From Bacteroidaceae bacterium (GTDB lineage Bacteria; Bacteroidota; Bacteroidia; Bacteroidales; Bacteroidaceae), in the NCBI GenBank assembly GCA_017535725.1, contig JAFXTO010000010.1, forward strand, positions 62,001 to 126,000: a stretch of DNA of 64,000 nt, in the 5' to 3' direction. Positions within the stretch are counted from its first letter, which is position 1, and the number at the start of each line of letters is the position of its first letter. The position numbers and the translations under genes are program-made. A model generated the notes under the pieces. It was not told where the DNA came from and did not search any database. It was given only the letters and a program-made list of their open reading frames with translations. This document shows positions 34,323 through 42,878 of the stretch, piece by piece.

Positions 34323-37300
34323 CTATAAATATGATAAATATAGGTAGTTGGTCTGAGCAGGATACTCTGCAGCAAGGGTATCAATCTGATTGACGGTGGG
34401 AACGAGGCCGAGTTCCTTCCTCCACTGGCGGATGAGGTGTCCGGCCTCTTCCATGGAATGCGTTTCACCAAGTCCGAGGGCACGGGCAATCTGGAAATCG
34501 GAGAAACCGTAAACCTTGGCTTCGCGGAGGAGAGTGACGAATTCGGGGGCTTCGAGGTATTCCAGCAGCTCGGTGTTGTCCATGAATTCAGTGAACTCGG
34601 AGAACTGGGCGAAGGATTGCAGACGTTCGTTGATGTGTATGATATGATGGAGCTTTTGTAGGAACCAGCGGTCTATCTTCGTGAACTGGTGAATCTGCTG
34701 TACGCTGTAGCCTACCATCATGGCCTTGGCGATGACAAATATGCGTGTGTCGGTGGCATGTTGTAGTGCAGCTGGAATATCAGTCACGTGCTGTGCTTTG
34801 TTATCTACGAAGCCGTGCATCCCTTGACCTATCATTCGGAGTCCTTTCTGTATGGCTTCTTCGAAGGTGCGCCCTATGGCCATCACTTCGCCAACACTCT
34901 TCATCGAGGAACCCAGTTCGTGGTTCACGCCGTGGAACTTGGACAAATCCCATCGAGGAATCTTGCATACCACATAGTCGAGGGCTGGCTCGAAGAAGGC
35001 ACTGGTGGTCTTGGTGACAGAGTTCTTCAGGTCGAAGAGGCCGTAGCCGAGACCGAGTTTGGCGGCGACGAAGGCGAGGGGATAGCCTGTTGCCTTGGAG
35101 GCGAGAGCGGAGGAGCGGGAGAGGCGTGCATTCACCTCGATGACCCGATAATCCTCTGACTGTGGGTCGAGGGCATACTGTACGTTGCACTCGCCCACGA
35201 TGCCGATATGACGGATAATCTTGATGGCAAGGGCTCGGAGTTTGTGGTACTCACTGTTTGTCAGGGTCTGTGAAGGAGCTACCACAATGGATTCACCTGT
35301 ATGAATGCCCAGCGGGTCGAAGTTCTCCATATTACAGACCGTGATGCAATTATCAAAACGGTCGCGTACCACCTCATACTCGATTTCTTTCCAGCCTTTC
35401 AGCGACTTTTCTACCAGTACTTGTGGCGAGAACGAGAATGCTTCTTCGGCCTGAACCAGCAGCTCTTCGTCATTATCACAAAAGCCGGAACCGAGACCGC
35501 CGAGGGCGTAGGCTGCACGTAGAATAACGGGGAATCCCAATTCGTGGGCTGCTTTCTGCACTTCCTCTACCGTGGAACAAGCCTCGCTCTTGATGGTCTT
35601 CACGTCAATCTCATCGAGTCGTTTCACGAACAGTTCACGGTCTTCGGTGTCAATGATGGCTTGAATGGGGGTGCCGAGTACTTTGACACCATACTTATCC
35701 AAAACCCCTCGTTTGTAGAGTTCCACTCCGCAGTTCAAGGCGGTCTGTCCACCAAACGACAACAAGATACCATCGGGACGTTCCTTTTCGATGACACGTT
35801 CCACGAATTCGGGCGTTACGGGCTGGAAATAAACGACATCGGCCACATCCTTTGAAGTTTGTACTGTAGCGATATTCGGGTTAATGAGTATGCTTCTCAC
35901 CCCCTCTTCCTTCAACGCCTTCAGGGCCTGTGCTCCAGAGTAGTCAAACTCGCCCGCCTGGCCAATCTTCAAGGCGCCAGAACCGAGGAGCAACACACTC
36001 TTTATAGTTGACGAGTAGACGAGTTCTTCAAGCGTGAAGCGTCGCAAGGCGCCGAGCGGACGAGTTCTTGAGGTTTCAAGCGAGCAAGCTCGAGCGGACA
36101 AGTTGTTACCTTCATCTATCAACCTGTCAACTTGTTTACTTTTCAACTTGTCAACTAAAGAAACGAACTCATCAAACATCCATTCAGTATCGGTTGGACC
36201 ACTACAAGCCTCTGGGTGGAACTGTGCCGAGAACCAAGGGTTCGTCTTGTGGCGGATGCCTTCGTTGGAACCATCGTTCATGTTCACAAAGAGGGGTTCC
36301 CAATCGGAGGGTAGGGTGCTGTCATCTACAGCATAGCCGTGATTCTGCGAGGTGATGAAGCAGCGGGTGGTTCCTACTTGACGAACAGGTTGGTTATGCG
36401 AACGATGTCCATATTTTAACTTGTATGTTTTTGCGCCAGCAGCACGTGCCAGCAGTTGATTACCCAGGCAGATGCCCATAAGGGGACGGATAAAGACACT
36501 CCCCACGCCCTCCCTGTTAGGGAGCGAGCAGTTACTATTGATAGCTTCTTTTTGCAGAAAAACACGGATGTGTTCTACTGTCTTACCGCATTGCTCGGGG
36601 TCGCCAGGTCCATTGGCCAGGAAGAGACCGTCGAAATCAAGCTGGTTGAAGTCGTAGTCCCAAGGAACGCGGATGACTTCCACACCCCGCTTGAGGAGAC
36701 AGCGGATAATGTTGGCCTTCACTCCGCAATCCACGAGTACAACCTTTGGTGGCACAGAGAATGCTGAGGAAACAGAGGACACAGGGTTTATTTCTTCCGC
36801 AGTCGGTTTGTAGGTGATCACTTCCTTGCAACTCACCTGTTCCACCCAGTTTATAGAGCCGTAGGCAAGATTCTCTTGAGGGTCTATATCTTCTATATGG
36901 CTTAGACCTTCTATAACAATCCGTCCTCTCATCACGCCGTGCTCGCGGAGGAGTTTGGTGAGGCGGCGGGTGTCGATTCCTGTGATAGCAGGAATCTTCT
37001 CGCGTTTAAGCCACGAGCCCAGCGACTCCTTGCCATTCCAATGAGAATACTCCTCGCTGTATTCAGCAACAATAAGCCCTTTGACGTGGATTTTCTCGCT
37101 TTCCATGAACAACGGAAGCATATTTCTCTGTAAACTCTGTTCTCTCTCTGTGCTCTTTGTTTCGGGTACACCATAGTTACCTATCAGCGGATAAGTAAAT
37201 GTCAGTATCTGTCCAGCATAGCTTGGGTCTGTCAAGCTCTCTGGGTATCCCGTCATGGCGGTATTGAACACTACTTCGCCCATCGTGTTTTGCTCAGCTC

Positions 37301-37361
37301 CGAACGACCAGCCGCAAAACACCGTGCCATCTTCCAATATCAGTCTTGCTTCTTTGCTCAT
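34323..37361 (-). CDS. carA: Fused carbamoyl-phosphate synthase: CarA plus N-terminal half of CarB
   Basis: Glutamine-dependent carbamoyl phosphate synthesis for pyrimidines and arginine. Residues 1-400 are CarA: LILEDGTVFCGWSFG, GIDTRRLTKLLREHG, the GATase nucleophile in MGICLGNQ, SQNHGYAVD and QFHPE. Residues 401-452 are a linker made of dispersed repeats. Residues 453-1012 are the first CarB synthetase half, close to eukaryotic CPS1/CAD: LLLGSGALKIGQAGEFDYSG, RAAYALGGLGSGF, EVNARLSRSSALASKATGYP. The ORF stops (TAG) at TNYLYLSYL, where the second synthetase half should begin, and that half is absent nearby. Start ATG at 37361 (a GTG precedes it). CarA also carries repeat-derived inserts at about 67-80, 190-204 and 274-289. 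Confidence 0.88.
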   Translation of the reverse strand: MSKEARLILEDGTVFCGWSFGAEQNTMGEVVFNTAMTGYPESLTDPSYAGQILTFTYPLIGNYGVPETKSTEREQSLQRNMLPLFMESEKIHVKGLIVAEYSEEYSHWNGKESLGSWLKREKIPAITGIDTRRLTKLLREHGVMRGRIVIEGLSHIEDIDPQENLAYGSINWVEQVSCKEVITYKPTAEEINPVSSVSSAFSVPPKVVLVDCGVKANIIRCLLKRGVEVIRVPWDYDFNQLDFDGLFLANGPGDPEQCGKTVEHIRVFLQKEAINSNCSLPNREGVGSVFIRPLMGICLGNQLLARAAGAKTYKLKYGHRSHNQPVRQVGTTRCFITSQNHGYAVDDSTLPSDWEPLFVNMNDGSNEGIRHKTNPWFSAQFHPEACSGPTDTEWMFDEFVSLVDKLKSKQVDRLIDEGNNLSARACSLETSRTRPLGALRRFTLEELVYSSTIKSVLLLGSGALKIGQAGEFDYSGAQALKALKEEGVRSILINPNIATVQTSKDVADVVYFQPVTPEFVERVIEKERPDGILLSFGGQTALNCGVELYKRGVLDKYGVKVLGTPIQAIIDTEDRELFVKRLDEIDVKTIKSEACSTVEEVQKAAHELGFPVILRAAYALGGLGSGFCDNDEELLVQAEEAFSFSPQVLVEKSLKGWKEIEYEVVRDRFDNCITVCNMENFDPLGIHTGESIVVAPSQTLTNSEYHKLRALAIKIIRHIGIVGECNVQYALDPQSEDYRVIEVNARLSRSSALASKATGYPLAFVAAKLGLGYGLFDLKNSVTKTTSAFFEPALDYVVCKIPRWDLSKFHGVNHELGSSMKSVGEVMAIGRTFEEAIQKGLRMIGQGMHGFVDNKAQHVTDIPAALQHATDTRIFVIAKAMMVGYSVQQIHQFTKIDRWFLQKLHHIIHINERLQSFAQFSEFTEFMDNTELLEYLEAPEFVTLLREAKVYGFSDFQIARALGLGETHSMEEAGHLIRQWRKELGLVPTVNQIDTLAAEYPAQTNYLYLSYL
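36006..36158. repeat. Repeat-built linker joining CarA and CarB
   Basis: Contains the dispersed TTTCAAGCGAGCAAGCTCGA element (36073-36095), a variant TTCTTCAAGCGTGAAGCG, and AACTTGTCAACTTGTTTAC filler units. All of it is open in the carAB frame, encoding KLKSKQVDRL and SARACSLETSRT. The filler type is otherwise intergenic, suggesting the fusion formed by reading through a former spacer. Confidence 0.8.
36496..36540 (-). repeat. Palindromic arm (family A) inside carA
   Basis: GCCCTCCCTGTTAGGGAGCG with outer ACTCCCC and inner AGTTACTATTG, encoding [13 protein letters not shown] between VFLQKEA and the GATase motif MGICLGNQ. Single arm; no inverted partner nearby. Confidence 0.8.
36751..36790 (-). 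repeat. CACAGAG-type repeat inside carA (copy 1)
   Basis: CACAGAGAATGCTGAGGAAA then CAGAGGACACAG, encoding NPVSSVSSAFSVPPK. Same unit family as the intergenic repeats at 20690-20724 and 62310-62354. Confidence 0.7.
37122..37160 (-). repeat. CACAGAG-type repeat inside carA (copy 2)
   Basis: Units CTCTGTAAACTCTGTTCTCT and CTCTGTGCTCT, encoding TKSTEREQSLQRN after NYGVPE. CarA proteins normally have a shorter loop here. Confidence 0.7.
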
Positions 37362-37364
37362 CAC

Positions 37365-37520
37365 ATTGTCGTTATTACGTTATTTCGTTATTACGTTTTA
37401 CCGTCAATATTCAACGTTTAGTTTCGCTGACTTTCGTCACGACTCGGCCATTTCAAGCAAGCTTGATGGCTCTCGCTGCTCCGAAAGTTCAACGTTTCAA
37501 CCTTTCAACTTTTCAACCTT
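37365..37520. repeat. carAB-asnB spacer with dispersed repeats
   Basis: Holds GTTATTACGTTATTTCG units (37370-37400), a 58-base dispersed element at 37425-37482 (CGCTGACTTTCGTCACGACT, then CTCGGCCATTTCAAGCAAGC, ending CTCGCTGCTCC) repeated at 62362-62420, and TTCAACCTTTCAAC units. No convincing promoter box for carAB was found. Confidence 0.75.
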
Positions 37521-39272
37521 TCAATATGCCTTTTCATGAACCCCTTTTACAGCGCGTCCACTGGGGTCGTTCATATTCTTGAATGCGGCATCCCATTCGA
37601 GTGCAATGGCTGTGGAGCAGGCAACTGAAGCCTCCTGGTTCACACTGCGGGCTGCGCTGTCGCTGGGGAAATGCTCCGCAAAGATACTACGGTAGTAATA
37701 CTCTTCCTTGTTGAGTGGCGGGTTGATGGGGAAACGTTCGGCAGCGTGCGCCATCTGTTCGTCCGTGACAGCCTCGGAGGTGATTTTTTTCAGCGTGTCG
37801 ATCCAAGAATAACCCACTCCGTCGCTGAACTGTTCCTTCTGTCGCCAGGCGATTTCATCGGGCAACATATCAGCGAAAGCCTCGCGGACAATGCGCTTTT
37901 CAATCTCGAAGCCGTCGCCGCCCTTCTTCAAACCACACATTTTCGCTTCTGGATTCGTTCGCATCGCCACATCCAAGAACTCTTTATCGAGGAACGGTAC
38001 GCGTCCCTCAACGCCCCAGGCACAGAGGCTCTTGTTGGCACGGAGACAATCGTAGTAGTGTAGCTTGCTGAGCTTTCGGACTGTCTCTTCGTGGAAAGCC
38101 TGCGCGTTGGGTGCTTTGTGGAAATAGAGATAACCACCGAAAATCTCATCAGCTCCCTCGCCACTGAGCACCATCTTGATACCCATCGATTTGATGACGC
38201 GAGCCAACAGGTACATCGGTGTGGAGGCCCGGATGGTAGTCACATCGTAGGTCTCTATGAAATAGATAACATCGCGGATGGCATCGAGGCCCTCCTGAAT
38301 GGTGTAGTTAATTTCGTGGTGTACGGTGCCGATGTGCTTGGCCACGAGGCGAGCTTTCTCCAAGTCTGGTGCCCCCTTCAAACCTACTGCGAAGCTATGC
38401 AGACGGGGCCAGTAGGCACGGGTCTGGGAGTCGTCCTCAATGCGGTGCTCGCTGAACTTCTCGGCGATGGCTGAAACGACACTTGAATCCAATCCACCGC
38501 TAAGCAAAACGCCGTATGGTACATCAGACATTAGCTGTCGCTTTACGGCCGCTGTGAGGGCTTCGTGTATTTCTTCCGCGCTGGCGGGGTTGTCTTTTAC
38601 TGCTTGATAGTCGAACCAGTCGCGCTTGTAATAACGCTTCATGCCTGGTTCCTTGCTCCAGTAATAATGCCCTGGTAGGAACGGCTCGTAGCGCTCGCAT
38701 TGTCCTTCGAGGGCCTTCAACTCGCTGGCCACATAAACCTTTCCATCGCTGTCATAACCTATATAAAGAGGTATCACGCCAATGGGGTCGCGGGCAATCA
38801 GGAATTCATCCCGTTCTTCGTCGTAGAGGGCAAAGGCGAAAATGCCGCTGAGCTGTTCCAGCATAATTGACAAGTTGTTTAGTTGTTTACTTTTCAACTC
38901 GTCAGCTCGAGCTTGCTCGCTTGAAACTTCAAGAATATTTCTCATTTCACGATACAATGCCAATATCACCTCGCAGTCACTGCCCGTCTGGAACTCATAC
39001 GATCCAGCAAACCGGCGACGGATTTCCTGATGGTTATATATTTCACCATTGACAGCCAATACCTGCTTGCGGTCAGGTGAGAACAACGGCTGTCCACCAC
39101 TCTCAGGATCCACGATACTCAGTCGTTCGTGGGCAAGGATGGCACTCCCGCCACAATATATTCCACTCCAGTCTGGTCCGCGATGACGAATCTTCTGACT
39201 CATACGCAACGCTTTCTGTCGTAAACCAGACGTTTGCTGCTTGATGTTAAAGATAGATACAATTCCACACAT
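37521..39272 (-). CDS. asnB: Asparagine synthase B (glutamine-hydrolysing)
   Basis: Converts aspartate plus glutamine to asparagine. Ntn glutaminase with Cys2 (MCGIVSIFN), HRGPDWSGI, AVNGEIYNHQ; synthetase domain with PP-loop LLSGGLDSSVVSAI and GEGADEIFGGYLYFHKAP. The 583 residues exceed the usual 550-555, explained by an insert at about residues 112-135 (ILEVSSEQARADELKSKQ) in the glutaminase domain that is encoded by a dispersed repeat. The insert sits just before GIFAFALYDEERD in a loop that is normally a few residues. It is 25 bases after pyrG. Confidence 0.96.
   Translation of the reverse strand: MCGIVSIFNIKQQTSGLRQKALRMSQKIRHRGPDWSGIYCGGSAILAHERLSIVDPESGGQPLFSPDRKQVLAVNGEIYNHQEIRRRFAGSYEFQTGSDCEVILALYREMRNILEVSSEQARADELKSKQLNNLSIMLEQLSGIFAFALYDEERDEFLIARDPIGVIPLYIGYDSDGKVYVASELKALEGQCERYEPFLPGHYYWSKEPGMKRYYKRDWFDYQAVKDNPASAEEIHEALTAAVKRQLMSDVPYGVLLSGGLDSSVVSAIAEKFSEHRIEDDSQTRAYWPRLHSFAVGLKGAPDLEKARLVAKHIGTVHHEINYTIQEGLDAIRDVIYFIETYDVTTIRASTPMYLLARVIKSMGIKMVLSGEGADEIFGGYLYFHKAPNAQAFHEETVRKLSKLHYYDCLRANKSLCAWGVEGRVPFLDKEFLDVAMRTNPEAKMCGLKKGGDGFEIEKRIVREAFADMLPDEIAWRQKEQFSDGVGYSWIDTLKKITSEAVTDEQMAHAAERFPINPPLNKEEYYYRSIFAEHFPSDSAARSVNQEASVACSTAIALEWDAAFKNMNDPSGRAVKGVHEKAY
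38867..38937. repeat. Dispersed repeat (family C) inside asnB
   Basis: Shares about 40 bases, in opposite orientation, with 36065-36108 in the carAB linker: TTCTTGARGTTTCAAGCGAG then CAAGCTCGAGC and GACRAGTTG. Read in frame as EVSSEQARADEL here and as SARACSLETSRT in carAB. Confidence 0.85.
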
Positions 39273-39297
39273 AGTTTAATTGGACAATTATATGATT

Positions 39298-41115
39298 TTA
39301 CAATTTTTCAATACAGGCTTTGATAAACGAAATGAACAATGGATGCGGATGCAATACCGTAGACGAGTATTCAGGATGAAACTGCGTGCCGATGTACCAG
39401 CGCTTGTCTGGTATCTCGACAATCTCTACCAGATCGGCAGCAGGGTTGATTCCCACGCACTTCATGCCCATTGCCTCGTATTCCTCTTTAAAAACATTGT
39501 TAAACTCGTAGCGGTGACGGTGCCTTTCTCTGATAAGAAGACCGGACTCTCCCCCTGCCCTCCCTTTTAGGGAGGGAGCGGATTCTCCTGACTGAGAGTA
39601 TGCTTCAAAAGCTTTGCTTTCAGGTCGTAATAGGCACTCATAAGCTCCTAATCTCATAGTTCCGCCCATCTGGGTGATGGACTTTTGCTCTGACATGAGG
39701 TCTATAACATTTACGGGAGGCTCGATTTCCAAAGGTAACCGCTCCCTCCCTAAAAGGGAGGGCGGGGGGAGAGTCTGTTGGGTGTCAGGTCTCATCTCAG
39801 CGCTGTTGGCGTCCTTGTAGCCCAACACATTACGGGCGAATTCAATGACCATCATCTGCATACCCAGACAGATGCCGAAGGTTGGAATATCGTGCGTGCG
39901 AGTGTACTCTGCCGCGATAATCTTGCCCTCGATACCACGCTGGCCGAAACCAGGGCAAATGACGATGCCTGCCATGCCTTCGAGCTTCTTGGCCACGTTC
40001 TGACTTGTAATCTCTTCGCTGTTGACGAAGTGCAACTGTGCCTTCAGGTCGTTATAAATGCCAGCCAGATTCAGACTCTCTCGAATGCTCTTGTAGGCAT
40101 CCTGCAAGTGGTATTTTCCCACCAGCCCGATGTGAACTTCGCGCTTGGCGTTGCGCTGTTTGTCTAAGAAGTCACGCCAAGGTTTCATGGCTGGCGTCTC
40201 TCCCACTGGAATACCAATCTTACGCAAAATGGCTGCGTCAAGCCCTTGGGACTGCATACTCACTGGTACCTCATAAATGCTGGGCATATCCTCGCTTTGC
40301 ACCACGCACTCCAAATCGACGTTACAAAACGATGCCACCTTCATGCGCATAGAGTCGTCGAGGTGGCGTTCTGTCCTGAGGACGAGAATATCAGGCTGAA
40401 TCCCCATTCCTTGTAGTTCCTTCACGCTATGCTGCGTCGGTTTTGTCTTCAGTTCGTCAGCCGCCTTCAAGTAAGGTACGTAAGTCAGATGAACGCACAC
40501 TGCATCACGTCCTAACTGCCAACGCAGCTGACGGATAGCCTCCATAAACGGAGCACTTTCGATGTCGCCGATAGTACCGCCGACCTCTGTGATGACAAAG
40601 TCGTAGGGGGACTCTCCCCCCGCCCTCCCTGTTAGGGAGGGAGCAGAATGTCTTGTAGGCAGTTCTCTTTCAGAGTCAAAGGTAACTGCTCCCTCCCTGA
40701 CAGGGAGGGCGGGGGGAGAGTCTGGTATTCTCAGCATCCTCCGCTTTATCTCATCCGTAATGTGCGGCACCACTTGTATCGTCTTTCCCAGATAGTCGCC
40801 GTGCCGCTCGCGGTCTATTACCGTTTTGTAGATGCGCCCCGTCGTGATACTGTTGTTGCGTGTGGTGTGTATACCCGTAAACCTTTCATAATGTCCCAGG
40901 TCGAGGTCGGTCTCGAAACCATCCTCCGTCACGTAGCATTCGCCGTGCTCGTAGGGATTCAGCGTCCCTGGGTCGATGTTGATATACGGGTCGAATTTCT
41001 GAATGGTGACCTTGTAGCCACGTGCCTGCAGCAGTTTACCGATGGTGGCGGAGATGATTCCCTTGCCAAGCGAGGAAACCACGCCACCAGTTACGAAAAT
41101 GTATTTTGTATCCAT
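39298..41115 (-). CDS. pyrG: CTP synthase
   Basis: Amidates UTP to CTP with glutamine. Amidoligase domain: YIFVTGGVVSSLGKGI, PYINIDPGTLNPYEHGE, ITEVGGTIGDIES; GATase domain: the nucleophile in FGICLGMQMMVIEFARNV and the C-terminal QFHPEYSS. The 605 residues compare with about 535-545 in typical enzymes. The excess is three repeat-derived inserts at about residues 128-168, 446-462 and 511-524, all in frame. The native segment PPVNVIDLMSEQK to FEAYSQ lies between the last two. The active-site motifs are untouched, so the enzyme is probably functional. Confidence 0.96.
   Translation of the reverse strand: MDTKYIFVTGGVVSSLGKGIISATIGKLLQARGYKVTIQKFDPYINIDPGTLNPYEHGECYVTEDGFETDLDLGHYERFTGIHTTRNNSITTGRIYKTVIDRERHGDYLGKTIQVVPHITDEIKRRMLRIPDSPPALPVREGAVTFDSERELPTRHSAPSLTGRAGGESPYDFVITEVGGTIGDIESAPFMEAIRQLRWQLGRDAVCVHLTYVPYLKAADELKTKPTQHSVKELQGMGIQPDILVLRTERHLDDSMRMKVASFCNVDLECVVQSEDMPSIYEVPVSMQSQGLDAAILRKIGIPVGETPAMKPWRDFLDKQRNAKREVHIGLVGKYHLQDAYKSIRESLNLAGIYNDLKAQLHFVNSEEITSQNVAKKLEGMAGIVICPGFGQRGIEGKIIAAEYTRTHDIPTFGICLGMQMMVIEFARNVLGYKDANSAEMRPDTQQTLPPPSLLGRERLPLEIEPPVNVIDLMSEQKSITQMGGTMRLGAYECLLRPESKAFEAYSQSGESAPSLKGRAGGESGLLIRERHRHRYEFNNVFKEEYEAMGMKCVGINPAADLVEIVEIPDKRWYIGTQFHPEYSSTVLHPHPLFISFIKACIEKL
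39544..39583 (-). repeat. Palindromic arm (family A) in pyrG, distal
   Basis: GCCCTCCCTTTTAGGGAGGG flanked by GACTCTCCCCC, encoding SAPSLKGRAGGES just before the conserved RERHRHRYEFNN. Inverted partner of the arm at 39730-39776. Confidence 0.85.
39730..39776 (-). repeat. Palindromic arm (family A) in pyrG, middle
   Basis: CTCCCTCCCTAAAAGGGAGG with outer GAGAGTC and an edge TACCTTTG on the minus strand at 39730-39737. Encodes [14 protein letters not shown] before VNVIDLMSEQ. Confidence 0.85.
40610..40733 (-). repeat. Composite palindromic element (family A) in pyrG
   Basis: Two inverted arms containing GCCCTCCCTGACAGGGAGGG and CTCCCTCCCTAACAGGGAGG around a 35-base spacer. Encodes [19 protein letters not shown] and [18 protein letters not shown], almost identical at DNA and protein level to the copy in dapF at 45931-46033. 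Contains minus-strand TACCTTTG at 40677-40684. Confidence 0.92.
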
Positions 41116-41141
41116 TTGATATCGGGATTATTCATTTATGG

Positions 41142-42869
41142 TTAATGATTCAGGAACCATTCTACGAATGCTTCATTCACACGACGGATGCCGCCAGGCG
41201 TAGGATAATGACCCGTGAAATACCAATCGCCCTGATGGTTGGGACAGGCGGTGTGCAAGCCCTCGATGCTTTGGAATACCAGCTCGACGGGTGCCTTCAT
41301 TCCTTCTGGCCGCAGCATTTCAACGATTTTTGCGTTGATTTCTGCAACGGTGAAAGGGTCATAAATACGTCTGACATGATTTGATTCAAAAGGATGTTCC
41401 TTGCAAGCTTGATAGACCTCGTTGATGATTTGATTGGTCATGCGTTTCTCTTTCAACAGAGCTATCGCTGCGCGAAATGCGCAGAGGTCTTCTAACCGGG
41501 CCATGTCAATACCATAAAAATCAGGGTAGCGTACCTGCGGTGAACTGCTGACTATCACAATTTTCTTGGGATGCAGACGGTCGAGAATCTTGAAAATGCT
41601 CTCTTTCAAGGTCGTTCCGCGAACAATTGAGTCATCAATAATGACCAGGTTGTCTTCGTTGGGTCGCAGGCAACCGTAGGTAATGTCATAGACGTGGGCT
41701 GCAAGATCATTACGAGCTCCAGCCTCGGTGATGAATGTACGTAGTTTGATATCTTTCCATGCAACTTTCTCTGTTCGCACGTCGAGGCCTTGTCTGCGGA
41801 AGCCTTCGACCATACCATAGAAAGCCACCTCTGCGGTATTGGGAATGAACGAAAAGACGGTGTGGTCGGTATCGTGGTTAATAGCTTTAAGGATAGGGGT
41901 TGTAAGTTGTTCGCCCAACCGCTTGCGTTCCTGATAGATGTCGCAGTCCGAACCTCGGCTGAAATAGATTCGTTCGAAACTGCATTGGCTGTCGCCGCGT
42001 TGCGGTAGGATGGTTTCTGTTCTCATCTCCCCGAGTCTGTTGACAATCAACGCCTCGCCTGGAGCAATCTCATGGATTTGTTCTGTTGTGAGGTCAAAAG
42101 TGGTTTGCAACACAGGACGTTCACTGGCCACCGCCACAACCTCGTCGTCCTGATAGAAAAAGGCTGGGCGTATCCCCCAAGGATCACGCACGGCAAACAT
42201 CTCGCCTGAGCCAGTGAGGCCGCAGAGCACGTAGCCCCCATCGTAGTCGGGTAGGGAAGTGCGCAGCACGCGGGCCATATCCACATGGTCATCAATATAA
42301 CGGGTGATGTCGAGGTCTTGGAGACCCATTTTCTTTGCCTCCTCGAAGCATCTCTCCACCTCGCGGTCAAGGCGGTGCCCAATCCATTCAAGTGTGATAT
42401 AGCTGTCGCCATACATTCTTGGCGACTGTCCCTGACGCACAATCTTCGCAAAGATTTCATCGATATTCGTCATGTTGAAGTTGCCACAGAGACACAAGTT
42501 CTTTGCCCGCCAATTGTTTCGGCGAAGGAAAGGATGCACATACTGCAGGCCACTTTTACCTGTCGTGGAGTAACGAAGGTGCCCCATGTATAGGGAGGCA
42601 GAATCCCAACAAGTTGTCCTTCCGAAAATCTCCGTGATGGCATCCTTTCCCTCCGCCTTCTCACGAAACATATATTCTTCCCCAACGGGAGCAGCCAGGT
42701 TGACGCAGGCAATACCTGCGCCCTCCTGACCGCGATTGTGTTGTTTTTCCATCATGAGATACAGTTTATTCAGTCCGTAGTGTCCTGTACCGTACTTCTC
42801 CTGATAGAATGTCTGTGGCTTCAATAGACGAATCATCGCCACGCCACATTCATGTTTGAGTTCTTCCAT
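41142..42869 (-). CDS. purF: Amidophosphoribosyltransferase (PurF-like, Bacteroidetes long form)
   Basis: Glutamine PRPP amidotransferase, first step of purine synthesis. Ntn glutaminase with Cys8 (LKHECGVAMI), QHNRGQEGAGI and GHLRYSTTGKSG; PRTase domain with the PRPP loop VIIDDSIVRGTTLKES and a following SSSPQVRYPDFYGIDM. C-terminal ACPNHQGDWYFTGHYPTPGG is typical of this Bacteroidetes subfamily. The 575 residues seem shorter than the roughly 625 I recall for Bacteroides homologues, with loops near 88 and 350 reduced; no repeats are inserted. It lies 9 bases after the porin-like gene. Confidence 0.93.
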   Translation of the reverse strand: MEELKHECGVAMIRLLKPQTFYQEKYGTGHYGLNKLYLMMEKQHNRGQEGAGIACVNLAAPVGEEYMFREKAEGKDAITEIFGRTTCWDSASLYMGHLRYSTTGKSGLQYVHPFLRRNNWRAKNLCLCGNFNMTNIDEIFAKIVRQGQSPRMYGDSYITLEWIGHRLDREVERCFEEAKKMGLQDLDITRYIDDHVDMARVLRTSLPDYDGGYVLCGLTGSGEMFAVRDPWGIRPAFFYQDDEVVAVASERPVLQTTFDLTTEQIHEIAPGEALIVNRLGEMRTETILPQRGDSQCSFERIYFSRGSDCDIYQERKRLGEQLTTPILKAINHDTDHTVFSFIPNTAEVAFYGMVEGFRRQGLDVRTEKVAWKDIKLRTFITEAGARNDLAAHVYDITYGCLRPNEDNLVIIDDSIVRGTTLKESIFKILDRLHPKKIVIVSSSPQVRYPDFYGIDMARLEDLCAFRAAIALLKEKRMTNQIINEVYQACKEHPFESNHVRRIYDPFTVAEINAKIVEMLRPEGMKAPVELVFQSIEGLHTACPNHQGDWYFTGHYPTPGGIRRVNEAFVEWFLNH

Positions 42870-42878
42870 ATAATTGGG

